This document shows, piece by piece, positions 1 to 9,095 of a stretch of 23,631 nucleotides of DNA (its first letter is position 1; the number at the start of each line of letters is the position of its first letter). The position numbers and the translations under genes are program-made. The notes under the pieces were generated by a model that worked only from the letters and a program-made list of their open reading frames with translations, had not been told where the DNA came from and did no database searches. This DNA comes from Astrothelium macrocarpum. Lineage: Eukaryota > Ascomycota > Dothideomycetes > Trypetheliales > Trypetheliaceae. Location of the stretch: assembly GCA_021030915.1 (NCBI GenBank), contig JAGEMR010000241.1, positions 1 to 23,631 on the forward strand, in the 5' to 3' direction.

Positions 1-439
1 AGTTTTTGCATTATTTAGTGCATGATATTTCTGAATACCTAAAATATTAGGATTAAATTATAATATGTATTTAGGTAAAGTTCACTTTTGAATCTTATTT
101 ATAGGAGTTAATGTTACATTTTTCCCTCAACACTTTTTAGGTTTACAGGGTATGCCCAGAAGAATTAGCGATTACCCTGATGCTTTTGCAGGTTGAAACC
201 TAATAAGTAGTTCTGGTTCTATTATATCTGTAATAGCTACTTGATTGTTTTTATATTTATTATATGTACAATTGGCTAAAGGTAAACCCGTTTCAAGAGA
301 CCCATGATTTACAATTTTATTTTATATGGATTTATTACAATGAGGTTTAAGCAGATGCTTTAATAGTATGGAGTGAGCTTTAAATAGTCCACCTAAGCCT
401 CATGCATTTGTTAGTTTACCCTTACAATCTATTAATTAA
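1..439 (+). CDS. cox1: Cytochrome c oxidase subunit 1, C-terminal part (5' end outside window)
   Basis: This is the catalytic core subunit of complex IV in the inner membrane. Codons start at base 2 and give about 145 residues ending with TAA at 437-439. Recognisable features are the LFSAWYFWIPKILG segment, the [20 protein letters not shown] block and the terminal [14 protein letters not shown] motif, which resembles Pezizomycotina Cox1. The heme and copper ligands lie upstream of the window. TGA is read as Trp repeatedly, for example in AWYFW and FAGW. No intron interrupts this part. The same reading frame stays protein-like after the stop (see 440-676), so the true C-terminus deserves care. 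Identity is certain; only the end point is open. Confidence 0.98.
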
Positions 440-676
440 CCACCTGTACCTAAACCTATTGAACTTCCTGTACATGGTAGAAAATGCCCAACTTGCTTGT
501 AGAAAGGACAAACTGTTTGAGTAATTCCAAGAAAAAGTTGTCCACATTGTGGTACACCTGTTAATAGAGAACGTTTTGATATAACAATAGGTATGATAGT
601 TAATATATGTATTATATCTATTATTATAACATCTATTATTATAATTTCAATCTTTCCTCAATTTTTAGCTTGTTAA
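440..676 (+). other. In-frame zinc-ribbon-like extension downstream of the cox1 stop
   Basis: Directly after the cox1 TAA the same frame continues for 78 codons to a TAA at 674-676, interrupted only by TAG at 500-502. It reads PPVPKPIELPVHGRKCPTCL, then the TAG, then a basic stretch with CPHCGTPVNRERF, then a run of about 25 hydrophobic residues that could span a membrane, ending FPQFLAC. Two CPxC pairs are the pattern of a zinc ribbon. There is no in-frame ATG before residue 54 of the stretch. TAG is a normal stop here, since nad6 ends with it. It may be a decayed C-terminal extension or fused gene, or something reached by readthrough. I do not recognise the family. Confidence 0.5.
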
Positions 677-1057
677 CCTATTTCAATTGAATTACCTATT
701 TTTATATTACATTAATTTTTGATTTATTTATATATATTATTTCTCTTATATATATAGCTATATATATATATAAGTAAAATCTAAATATTGACCTATTGGT
801 TTATAAATTCATATATCTTTTTTTAGTAATATATAATATTAGTTAAAAACCCAAGCTATTTGTTTCATAATATTTATGTTGTATTGTAGTTTTTAGGCTA
901 AATATGTAATTTAAAATATAAAGTTGTATATTTTTACAAAATGGTTAATAAGATCATTAACATAGTTATTAACAACAAGATTATAATCAACACTAAGGGT
1001 CAATATATAAGATTTATTATAAACACTTAGAGTTAATATATAAGATTTAATTATCTC
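677..1057. other. AT-rich spacer between cox1 tail and trnR
   Basis: I see no gene here. It contains TA-rich runs near 730-775 and a short direct repeat: a unit of the form TCAATATATAAGATTTA near 1001-1017 recurs with small changes near 1034-1050, just before trnR. An ATATAAGTA string at 768-776 matches the yeast mitochondrial promoter nonamer, but in DNA this AT-rich it is expected by chance. Confidence 0.5.
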
Positions 1058-1129
1058 AGTGTGTTAGTTCAATGGTAGAATAATATAGTACGATTATATT
1101 TTATATAAGTTCAAGTCTTATACACGCTT
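1058..1129 (+). tRNA. trnR(acg): tRNA-Arg (ACG)
   Basis: The 7-bp acceptor AGTGTGT pairs with ACACGCT with one G-U pair. The T arm ATAAG-TTCAAGT-CTTAT is perfect. The anticodon loop GTACGAT on a stem of A-T pairs gives ACG at 1090-1092, with T before and A after it. The D stem is short (TTC/GAA). It would read CGN arginine codons; the second arginine tRNA (TCT) is at 20970. Confidence 0.85.
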
Positions 1130-1223
1130 TTTACTTATAATACTATATAATTATTAATTATTAGTATAAAATAACTAATAATAGCATGTTTTTTTAATAC
1201 ATATATACTATATAACTATCTTT

Positions 1224-2000
1224 ATGAATAATATATTAAAAAACTATGAAAGTCCTTTGGATCAATTTGAAGTTAGAGATTTATTGAGTTTAAATGCGCC
1301 TATTTTAGGAAATATTTATATTTCTATAACAAATATTTGTTTATATTTAGTTATAGCAACTTTTATAGCATTAGTTTTAAATATTCTAACAAATAACTCA
1401 GAAAAAATTAGATTAAATAATTGATCTGGTGGTCAAGAATCAATATATCACACTATAGTAGGTATAGTAAAAAGTCAAATTAACGAAAAAAAAGGTCAAA
1501 TATACTTTCCTTTTATATACGGGCTATTTATATTTATACTTGTGAACAATTTAATAGGTATGGTCCCATATAGTTTTGCATCTACAAGTCATTTTATTTT
1601 AACATTTTCACTGAGTTTTACTGTTGTATTAGGTGCAACAATTTTAGGTTTTCAAAAACATGGTTTAAAATTTTTTTCTTTATTTGTACCAGCTGGTTGT
1701 CCTTTAGGTCTTTTACCTGTATTAGTTTTAATTGAATTTATATCTTATCTAGCTCGTAATGTGTCATTAGGTTTAAGACTTGCAGCCAACATCCTTTCAG
1801 GTCACATGTTATTAAATATTTTAAGTGGCTTTACATATAATATAATGACATCTGGTTTTATATTTTTTTTCTTGGCTTTATTACCATTAGCTTTCATTAT
1901 AGCCTTTTCAGGTTTAGAACTAGCTATTGCATTTATACAAGCCCAGGTTTTTGTAGTTTTAACTTGTTCTTATATAAAAGATGCTCTAGATTTACATTAA
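1224..2000 (+). CDS. atp6: ATP synthase F0 subunit a
   Basis: This is subunit a of the F0 proton channel in the inner membrane, next to the c-ring made by atp9. The product is 258 residues, normal for fungi. The N-terminus (NYESPLDQFEV) matches the start of fungal Atp6 proteins. About six membrane segments follow. The helix with ARNVSLGLRLAANILSGHML carries the arginine essential for proton transfer, and GLELAIAFIQAQVFVVLTCSY is the final conserved helix. One in-frame TGA near 1425 is tryptophan (NNWSGGQ). The ATG at 1224 is the natural start. In many Pezizomycotina atp8 precedes atp6; here trnR(ACG) does, and no atp8 is seen in the window. Confidence 0.98.
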
Positions 2001-2497
2001 TGTTTAGCTATTTAATATTACCTCTGTAAATAAGGTTTATATATAAATAAGTGTATCCTAATATTGGCTTTATTATAAATATATTTATTAGTTAAATAAA
2101 GATTATAGCTATATATTACAATATATAGTTTTTTGATTAAAAAAGTTTATTTTATATTATAATATATACTTATATAAATTAATCTAATATTTTATACTAA
2201 TTTTATGTATATTTAGCTCATATGTTAAATATATTTAAGGAAAAAATAAAATAATTAAATAAAAGGAAAATCTATAATTTATATGGTATAATTATTTTAT
2301 AGCACTTATTTACATCAATTACTTAAATTAAGTTAAAGTTGTTTATGAAAAAAGTATATAATAATTTGTATTTTTTTTTTAATTTGTTAGATCATATGTA
2401 AAAAAAAATTTTTTTTTCTTAGTTAGATAATATATATAAAGATATTTTTAAGTTATATATTTTAACTGAAATTAATACTAATGGGTATAAAAGTGAA
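2001..2497. other. AT-rich spacer between atp6 and nad6
   Basis: There is no tRNA, no recognisable coding stretch and no rRNA in this 0.5-kb gap. It is made of A/T runs, including T9 and T8 tracts near 2371-2415. In the common Pezizomycotina order rns lies between atp6 and nad6; no rns sequence motif is visible here. Confidence 0.6.
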
Positions 2498-3082
2498 ATG
2501 TTGGATATATTATTTTTAATTTGTGTATTATTTGGTATTTTTGTTATTATTACTAAAAATCCTATTATATCTGTTTTATGCTTAATTGGTTTATTTGTAA
2601 CAATATCAGGTTATTTAATAATATTAGGTTTAAATTTTATAGGTTTATCATATTTACTAGTTTATGTAGGAGCTGTTTCTATCTTGTTTTTGTTTATATT
2701 AATGTTAATTAATATAAGAGTTTCTGAACTTATAACTGACACTAATAACAGTATACCTTTAGCTTTTATAGCAGGTACTATATTTTATTATTTTGTTAAT
2801 AATATATTACCTTATAGTTTTGTAACATTAAATACATATATTGATAAATTAAACATGTTTTCTAATTCTGTATTATATAGTAACAATGATATAAATATAA
2901 ATAATAATGTAAAATATGTTATATCTAATATATGAGATAATAACTTATCAGAAAATATACATATAACAACTATAGGTAATATTTTATATACTAATTATTC
3001 TATTTGACTTATAATAACATCCATAATATTACTATTAGCCATGGTAGGTTCAATAGTAATAACCTTAAAACAAAGAGGTTAG
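2498..3082 (+). CDS. nad6: NADH dehydrogenase subunit 6
   Basis: This is a membrane-arm subunit of complex I. The product is 194 residues, typical for fungi. The N-terminal half has three close hydrophobic helices, and the conserved segment GLSYLLVYVGAVSILFLFILMLI (about residues 48-70) contains the pi-bulge helix motif typical of Nad6/NuoJ. A hydrophilic Asn-rich loop (about residues 115-155) precedes the last helix and the terminal ITLKQRG. An in-frame TGA at 2936 is Trp. The stop is TAG, which shows that TAG is a working stop in this genome. A tRNA cluster begins about 150 bases downstream. Confidence 0.96.
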
Positions 3083-3192
3083 ATCTAAAAAGTAAAATAA
3101 ACACTATCAAAATATAACTAATATAAGAGATATATATTATATATCTTACTATATAATATAAATAGTAAGTACTTATACTGGAATTTAAATTG

Positions 3193-3216
3193 TATATATA
3201 TATATATATATATATA
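3193..3216. repeat. TA dinucleotide repeat
   Basis: An uninterrupted TA run of 24 bases just before trnG. A second shorter run (about 3301-3316) lies between trnG and trnD. Confidence 0.95.
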
Positions 3217-3231
3217 GTTTGTATAAAAATA

Positions 3232-3302
3232 ACGGCTATAGGTTAATGGTAGACCATTCGTCTTCCAAACGATATGTATCGATTCGAGTTCGGTTAGCTG
3301 TA
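3232..3302 (+). tRNA. trnG(ucc): tRNA-Gly (TCC)
   Basis: Acceptor ACGGCTA pairs with TAGCTGT. The anticodon loop CTTCCAA gives TCC at 3264-3266. The T arm is ATCGA-TTCGAGT-TCGGT with G-U pairs. It is the first gene of the cluster G-D-S-W-I, an order also found upstream of rnl in many Pezizomycotina. Confidence 0.93.
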
Positions 3303-3322
3303 TATATATATATATAATATAT

Positions 3323-3394
3323 AGGCTTTTAGTTTAAAGGTAAAATACTTCCTTGTCAAGGAATGTTATGCCGGTTCGATCCCGGCAAGGCCTG
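3323..3394 (+). tRNA. trnD(guc): tRNA-Asp (GTC)
   Basis: Acceptor AGGCTTT pairs with AAGGCCT. The anticodon loop TTGTCAA on a TTCC/GGAA stem gives GTC at 3355-3357. The T arm GCCGG-TTCGATC-CCGGC is perfect. Confidence 0.95.
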
Positions 3395-3410
3395 AAAACA
3401 TGTTTTTAAA

Positions 3411-3491
3411 GGAAAAGTTGCTAAAGGTAAGGCAAGATATTTGCTAAATATTGTGTTTCAACACCTGAATGTTCGAATCATTTCTTTTCCG
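3411..3491 (+). tRNA. trnS(gcu): tRNA-Ser (GCT)
   Basis: Acceptor GGAAAAG pairs with CTTTTCC. The loop TTGCTAA gives GCT at 3443-3445. The long variable arm GTGT-TTCA-ACAC is the class II feature expected for serine tRNAs. The T arm is GAATG-TTCGAAT-CATTT. It reads AGY codons. Confidence 0.94.
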
Positions 3492-3520
3492 TATAGGATT
3501 ATTAATAAACATAAATTATA

Positions 3521-3592
3521 AAGAGTATAATTTAATAGGTAAAATAGGAAGCTTCAAACTTCAAATTACCAGTTCAAGTCTGGGTGCTCTTG
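3521..3592 (+). tRNA. trnW(uca): tRNA-Trp (TCA)
   Basis: Acceptor AAGAGTA pairs with TGCTCTT. The loop CTTCAAA on GAAG/CTTC gives TCA at 3554-3556. A TCA anticodon reads both TGA and TGG, which fits the many in-frame TGA codons in the protein genes. The outer T-stem pair is a mismatch. Confidence 0.92.
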
Positions 3593-3600
3593 CTTTTTAA

Positions 3601-3672
3601 GATTCCTTATCTTAAATGGTAAAGTATACTTTTGATAAGAGTAGGATTAGCGTTCAATTCGCTAAGGAGTCA
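3601..3672 (+). tRNA. trnI(gau): tRNA-Ile (GAT)
   Basis: Acceptor GATTCCT pairs with AGGAGTC. The loop TTGATAA gives GAT at 3634-3636. The T arm TAGCG-TTCAATT-CGCTA is perfect. It reads ATY codons but not the very frequent ATA. Confidence 0.94.
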
Positions 3673-4028
3673 TATTATATTTTTTCTAGTAAAGGCTATA
3701 GTTTTTTTTATAAAAAATAGAGTAAAAGTACTATAATTGAGTAATTGTTAGATAAGTAACTAAAATAATTTAAAGAAAAGGCAAAAGAAAAGGCAGTAAC
3801 TATTTATAGAGATACCTTAAATAAACGATATAAAGTGTTGTTTACTATAGCATATTTTAGGTTTTTAGTTAATATATCAACATATTATATATTAGGCTAT
3901 GTTATTATATTTGTATATTAAATATGCAAATATTTGTAATTTTAAAATAAAGTAGTTTAATTCATTAATTGAATGAAAAAGAGGTTATAGTTGTCTTTTT
4001 ATATATTATTAGGTGTTATATTTTATAT

Positions 4029-4060
<32 letters not shown>

Positions 4061-4085
4061 TGTATATAAAAGATATTATATTATA
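3673..4085. other. AT-rich spacer between trnI and trnK
   Basis: I see no gene. Notable items are a 9-base direct repeat GAAAAGGCA (near 3775 and 3787), a small inverted repeat TTCA-TTAAT-TGAA near 3960, and a TA run of 27 bases at 4033-4059. Confidence 0.6.
4033..4059. repeat. TA dinucleotide repeat
   Basis: An uninterrupted TA run of about 27 bases, 26 bases before trnK. Confidence 0.95.
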
Positions 4086-4158
4086 AAGAGCTTAGCTTAA
4101 TAGGTAAAGTATGTGACTTTTAATCACCATGATACGGGTTCAAACCCTGTAGCTCTTA
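4086..4158 (+). tRNA. trnK(uuu): tRNA-Lys (TTT)
   Basis: Acceptor AAGAGCT pairs perfectly with AGCTCTT. The loop CTTTTAA on GTGA/TCAC gives TTT at 4119-4121. The T arm is ACGGG-TTCAAAC-CCTGT. The open frame of nad2 runs back through this tRNA, so the only in-frame ATG for nad2 lies inside it. Confidence 0.95.
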
Positions 4159-5867
4159 TAACATATTATTGTTGTTTTAAAGTATTATTATATTCATTAC
4201 CATATCTATTACTATCATGTGGAATTACAGATCAAAGAAATAGAAGTATTCTATATTCTAGAGTAACAATTGGTATATTTTTATATACAATTATACATAA
4301 TTTTTTTTCTTTATATTTAGAACAAATAAAAAAAGGTGTAGGTTTATATAGTGGTTTATTTAATATAACATCTAATAGTATATATTTTTATCTATTTATT
4401 TTTATATTAACATTATTAATATTAAATTTAACAAGCTTTTTTCCTAGAAAAGTTATAACAGCTAAATTAAAAGAATATATAGAATATAATAAAATAATAA
4501 ATAAAGATCAAGAATCCAACAAGCATGGAGAACAGTTTAAGATAATAGAATATTCTCTTATTATATTATTTGTTGTAATAGGTTCTATCTTTTTAATTAG
4601 TAGTAATGATATAGTTTCAATTTTTTTATCCATAGAACTACAAAGTTACGGATTATATCTTTTATCTACACTATATAGAAATTCAGAATTAGCAACTTCA
4701 GGTGGTCTTACTTATTTTTTATTAGGTAGTTTATCATCCTGTTTTATTTTATTAGGTTTAAGTTTAATATATGCTAATTCAGGGATTACAAATCTAGATG
4801 GTTTATATATAATAACAAGTATCTCTGAAACTATAAATGATATAAATATATCTGATTTAATTACATATAAATCTTACTATATACAATTTTCTTTACTTAT
4901 AATGAGTATAGGTTTTTTATTTAAAGTAAGTGCTGCTCCTTTTCATTTTTGAGCACCTGATGTTTATGATGCTATACCTACAATAGTTACAACATTTGTA
5001 GCAATAATAGCAAAAATTTCTATTTTTATTTTTTTCTTAGATTTAATATATTACACTAGTAATTATTTATTTAATTTTAATTTAAACTGAAGCTTAAGCT
5101 TATTAATAAGTTCTTTCTTATCTTTAATTATAGGTACTACAGTTGGACTAACACAAACTAGAATAAAAAGATTATATGCTTATAGTACAATATCTCATTT
5201 AGGGTTTATATTGTTATCTTTAAGTATATATAGTATTGAGTCAATACAAGCTTTTATATTTTATTTAATGCAATATTCATTATCTAATCTAAATGCTTTT
5301 ATAATTCTTATTAGTATAGGGTATTCTTTATATTTTTATATTAATAATAATGTACAGTATAGTAATTTATTAGATAAAAATAATTCACCAATACAATTAA
5401 TTAGTCAAATAAAAGGATATTTTTATATAAATCCTATAATGGCTTTAAGTTTAGCCATAACTTTATTTTCTTTTGCAGGTATCCCTCCTTTAATAGGTTT
5501 TTTTGCCAAACAAATGGTATTAAGTGCTGCTATAAATAACGGTTATATATTTATGTCTTTAGTTGCTATTATTACTAGTGTTATAAGTGCTGTATACTAC
5601 TTAGCTATCATAAAACAAATGTTTTTTGATAATACGGAATATATATTAGACAGTAGTATATATACAGAACATAAAAATGAAATATCTCAAAAAAATAGCA
5701 TAGAATTAGATTTTGATAAGGTTATAATTAAAGAACATTACTTTAAACTATCAAGTTCATTAACAATTATTATATCCATTCTTACTTTTATAGTATTATT
5801 ATTTATTTTATTACCAAATGAATGACTAAATGTTGTAAGCATTTTATCTTTATTATTTAATAGTTAA
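4158..5867 (+). CDS. nad2: NADH dehydrogenase subunit 2 (start codon uncertain)
   Basis: This is an antiporter-like membrane subunit of complex I. The fungal core is clear: RNRSILYSRVTIGIFLY near the N-terminus, GLFNITSNS, LTSFFPRKV, FLSIELQSYGLYLLSTLYRNS, GGLTYFLLGSLSSCFILLG, FKVSAAPFHFWAPDVYDAIP with TGA as Trp, and FAGIPPLIGFFAKQ. It ends with TAA at 5865-5867, directly abutting the nad3 ATG. The start is unclear. The only upstream in-frame ATG (4113) lies within the trnK anticodon arm. By comparison with fungal Nad2 proteins beginning MLL..SLL, translation should start near 4182 (GTA) or at the ATA at 4158, which I used. The product is about 560-569 residues. Confidence 0.93.
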
Positions 5868-6329
5868 ATGTCAAGTATAGTTTTTTTTTTTGTATTTATA
5901 CCTTTATTAGCTTTTATTTTATTAGCAATAAATTTAATATTAGCACCACAAAACCCCTATCAAGAAAAAGATAGTCCCTTTGAATGTGGGTTTCATTCTT
6001 TTTTAGGACAAAATAGAACGCAATTTAGTATATCTTTTTTTATATTTGGTTTATTGTTTTTATTATTTGATTTAGAAATACTTCTAGTTTATCCTTACTT
6101 AGTCAGCGGATACGTTAATCATATATATGGTTTAATTTTTTTATTAGCTTTTCTTATTATATTAACTTTAGGTTTTGTATTTGAATTGGGTAAAGGGGCA
6201 TTAAAAATAGAGATTAAACAAGGCTTATATAATATAAAAGATAAAAAAAATATATTTTTAACAAATAAATTAACATATGGTAGCCGTAAATTTACAATAT
6301 CTAAACATCAATTTAATTATAAAAAATAA
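5868..6329 (+). CDS. nad3: NADH dehydrogenase subunit 3
   Basis: This is a small membrane subunit of complex I whose loop lies near the quinone site. The 153-residue product contains the conserved loop QEKDSPFECGFHSFLGQNRTQFSI with the family cysteine, and the helix FDLEILLVYPYL with its buried acidic residues. The core ends near residue 110-120; the remaining lysine/asparagine-rich residues form a longer hydrophilic tail than most fungal Nad3 proteins have. The ATG follows the nad2 stop with no spacing, the usual nad2-nad3 pairing, which suggests a shared transcript. Confidence 0.97.
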   Translation: MSSIVFFFVFIPLLAFILLAINLILAPQNPYQEKDSPFECGFHSFLGQNRTQFSISFFIFGLLFLLFDLEILLVYPYLVSGYVNHIYGLIFLLAFLIILTLGFVFELGKGALKIEIKQGLYNIKDKKNIFLTNKLTYGSRKFTISKHQFNYKK

Positions 6330-6364
6330 AATTTACTAAGTTCTATAATAAATAGTATTATATC

Positions 6365-7349
6365 TTGTATATATTAGTATTTATTAAATTTGATATATTT
6401 AAGATCTTAAATTTGATTATTACAGTATATAATGCTATATTAAAACTTAGACTAGTTATATCTTATTTAAATTGTTGTAAAGTATTGCTAAATGAGTTAA
6501 TTATTTATGTAAAAAAAGCCTTAAATATCAGTACTTGTACTGAACATAAAATAAAGAATATAATATATTATATTGTTGTTTTATTATGTATAATATCTAT
6601 AATTTTAATTAGTTATTTTATATATAAATATTTAACTGATCCTTTTTATAAAGTGTATGTAGATTTGCTATGGTCTCGTCTTATGATAGCCATAAAGGAT
6701 CTTTTAAACCCACAAGATAAACCAAATACACCACCTAGATCTAACTTTACAGGAGAAGGTGGGCCTGAACCATCAGGAGTATCTGAACCTAGATTTAGTG
6801 GTTCAAATAAAACAAGAAAAACACCTTCTATTATAGTAACAGCTAGTCATACTGATTACCTTTCTGGTAGAGAAGGGGGGGGGTGCTGGTATGTATAATG
6901 ATAAACAAGGTAAATTTAACCATTCTATAGAATATTATGTCCCAATGAATACAGCTTTATCTATGAATGGTAAATTGGATTCTCAATTTAAAAGAGAATA
7001 TGATATGAATTTTAAAAGATGAGAATTTGATTATGCGATAAATCTTTTAGAAGCTCGTTTTATAAAAATTTTTCCTTATTTGAACTCAGGTAAAACACTA
7101 GAATAAGTCAAAACTATAAAATCCCCTTATTTAAGAGATATAGGATTAACCTTAAACAATACAAAGGGCAAGGGCGCTACTCTTTCTTCTAGTGAATCTA
7201 GCTACCCTCATCTTTTTAGATTGCAACTCTTGATAAAAAGTGTAAAACAACCCCAAGATACTTTTTATTTTAAGGGTATTAATATTTTTCGTATAACTCC
7301 TGAATTAATAGCTGAATTGAAAAGAGTAAGAGACAGTTTGCCTGAGTAA
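6365..7349 (+). pseudogene. Broken ORF of unknown function with membrane segments (frameshift at G9, in-frame TAA)
   Basis: Family not recognised. Segment 1 (6365-6898; TTG start, no early ATG) gives a hydrophobic N-terminal region, a strong membrane helix (IIYYIVVLLCIISIILISYF, about residues 67-86), then a Pro/Gly/Ser-rich linker with PNTPPRSNFTGEGGPEPSG. The frame ends shortly after a run of nine G (6875-6883). With one G fewer the reading continues smoothly into the frame at 6885 (AGMYNDKQGKF...), which runs to TAA at 7104-7106. That frame then stays open and protein-like (VKTIKSPYLRDIGL ... ELKRVRDSLPE) to TAA at 7347-7349. The whole would be about 327 codons. It could be a decaying gene, a slippage-dependent gene, or a run-length error in the sequence. 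Confidence 0.6.
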
Positions 7350-7360
7350 GTATAAAAAAA

Positions 7361-7380
7361 ATATATATATATATATATAT
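7361..7380. repeat. AT dinucleotide repeat
   Basis: Ten AT units directly after the end of the broken ORF at 7349. Confidence 0.95.
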
Positions 7381-7590
7381 AATATATCATTTTTATATTA
7401 ATATATTTTATTTAGCTTTATTCTGTTTATATTTTATATTATATTATTATAGTATAATATTTATAGGGTTTAATTGTTAATTTTATTTAAACTTTTTTTT
7501 TTAATATGAATATATTATCTTAATAATCCCAATTTATATACAGTCTTATATAAACTTAAGTGTATTTTTTTACACTACACTAAAAAAAAT

Positions 7591-7627
7591 ATTTTTTTAA
7601 TACTAAATACTTTAGTATTAAAAAAAT
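7591..7627. repeat. Perfect 17-bp inverted repeat (hairpin)
   Basis: ATTTTTTTAATACTAAA at 7591-7607 is the exact reverse complement of 7611-7627, with loop TAC. It lies 108 bases before nad1. It could be a transcript-end or processing structure, or just an AT-rich palindrome; nothing in the sequence decides between these. Confidence 0.9.
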
Positions 7628-7734
7628 CTTAATAAAGTTTAAAACTTATTTTTAAAAATATTATCAATAAAAGAATATATACTTAATTAAGTATTATATG
7701 TATTTAAATAATATAATTTAATAAAAAAATTTTT

Positions 7735-8838
7735 ATGTTATATATAGATTTTGTTATATCCACCATCGAGGTTTTGATAGTGGTAATTCCTGCCTTACTA
7801 TCAGTGGCATTTGTAACAGTAGCCGAAAGAAAAACAATGGCCAGTATGCAAAGAAGATTGGGTCCTAATATTATTGGTTACTATGGGCTTTTACAAGCAT
7901 TTGCAGATGCTCTTAAACTTTTATTAAAAGAATATGTTTCTCCTACACAAGCAAATATTATATTATTTTTTTTAGCTCCTATGATAACTTTAATATTTTC
8001 TCTTTTAGGTTATGCTGTTATTCCTTTTAACCCTGGTTTATCTATATTAGATCATAACTTAGGTATAATATATTTATTAGCAATGTCTTCATTATCAACA
8101 TATGGTATATTATTAGCAGGTTGATCTGCTAATTCCAAATATGCTTTTTTAGGTTCTCTTAGAAGTACAGCTCAATTAATAAGTTATGAATTAATATTGA
8201 GTTCTGCTATTTTATTAGTGATATTAATAACAGGTAGTTTAAATCTTACTACTAATATAGAAACACAAAGAGCTATATGGTTTATTATACCTCTATTTCC
8301 TATATTTTTGATCTTTTTTATAGGTTCTGTTGCAGAAACTAATAGAGCTCCTTTTGACTTGGCAGAGGCTGAATCTGAATTAGTTAGTGGTTTTATGACA
8401 GAGCATGCTGCAGTTATATTTGTATTCTTTTTCTTAGCTGAATATGCAAGTATTGTTCTTATTTGTATATTAACTACTATTTTATTTTTAGGTGGCTACT
8501 TGTTTAACTATTATACTTTAATAAATTTAATCTCTGAGATTGAAGATGGTTTTCTTTTTTATGAACATGAATATAATTATGCTTATAACTTTTTAGACTC
8601 TCTCTATTCTAATCCAGTCTTGGAAGGTGTTATATATAGTTTTAATTTTGGGTTTAAGTCTTGTATTATGATATTTATTTTTATATGAGTTAGAGCTTCT
8701 TTTCCTAGAATACGTTTTGATCAGTTAATGTCCTTTTGTTGAACAATATTACTACCTGTAGTTATTGCATTTATTATATTAATACCTTGTATTTTATTTA
8801 GCTTTGATATTATACCATGTAATATTAATTTATTTTAA
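7735..8838 (+). CDS. nad1: NADH dehydrogenase subunit 1
   Basis: This subunit forms most of the ubiquinone-binding channel of complex I (NuoH family). The 367-residue product shows the family blocks in order: AERKTMASMQRRLGPN (residues about 30-46), GLLQAFADALKLLLKE, SKYAFLGSLRSTAQLISYEL, IGSVAETNRAPFDLAEAESELVSGF and the final WVRASFPRIRFDQLM. Several TGA codons are Trp. A hydrophilic insertion of about 50 residues (IEDGFLFYEHEYNYAYNFLD) before the last part is normal in filamentous ascomycetes. No intron is present. The spacer after it holds nad4 relics, which fits the nad1-nad4 order common in Pezizomycotina. Confidence 0.98.
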
Positions 8839-8875
8839 TTTATATTTTATTATACTAAATATAAGTAATAATGCT

Positions 8876-8926
8876 TTAGTTTTTTGTTGAATTAAAATAA
8901 AGTGTTAGTTTTTTATTAAAATAAAA
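8876..8926. repeat. Imperfect tandem duplication
   Basis: A unit of about 25 bases (TTAGTTTTTT...ATTAAAATAAA) occurs twice in a row with small differences, just before the first nad4 relic. Confidence 0.5.
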
Positions 8927-9015
8927 TATTAATAGGATTATATAGATCAAGTAATAGAGTAAGAGCTAGTTTCTATCCTTTTTTTATATACATTATTGGG
9001 TTCTTTATTTCTATT
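8927..9015 (+). pseudogene. nad4 fragment 1 (copy of about 12153-12240)
   Basis: This stretch matches the intact nad4 at about 12153-12240 almost base for base, including the identical run GATCAAGTAATAGAGTAAGA and the following AGCTAGTTTCTATC. An extra C at about 8978 shifts the frame. The encoded residues correspond to the Nad4 block SSNRVRASFYLFLYTLLGS. It has no start and cannot be functional by itself. It is on the same strand as nad4. Confidence 0.9.
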
Positions 9016-9095
9016 ATTTTTAATTATATCTAAATAGTATCTATCCTTTTTTTATTTTGGTTTAGTTATATTAAAATATAACTATATTGTATTAT

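Larger units (their letters stand above)
7350..7734. other. AT-rich spacer before nad1 with a long hairpin
   Basis: No gene is seen. A TA run occupies 7361-7380. A perfect 17-bp stem with a three-base loop lies at 7591-7627. The T/A tracts just before the nad1 ATG give no recognisable promoter. Confidence 0.7.

Noticed and set aside
500..502. Reassignment of TAG to a sense codon to join the cox1 tail
   Set aside because: nad6 ends with TAG at its normal length, and the TAA at 437 would still interrupt, so a code change is not supported.
768..776. ATATAAGTA, the yeast mitochondrial promoter nonamer (also at 8859-8867 and 21051-21059)
   Set aside because: In DNA of about 80% A+T this nonamer is expected several times by chance, and the organism does not look like a budding yeast.
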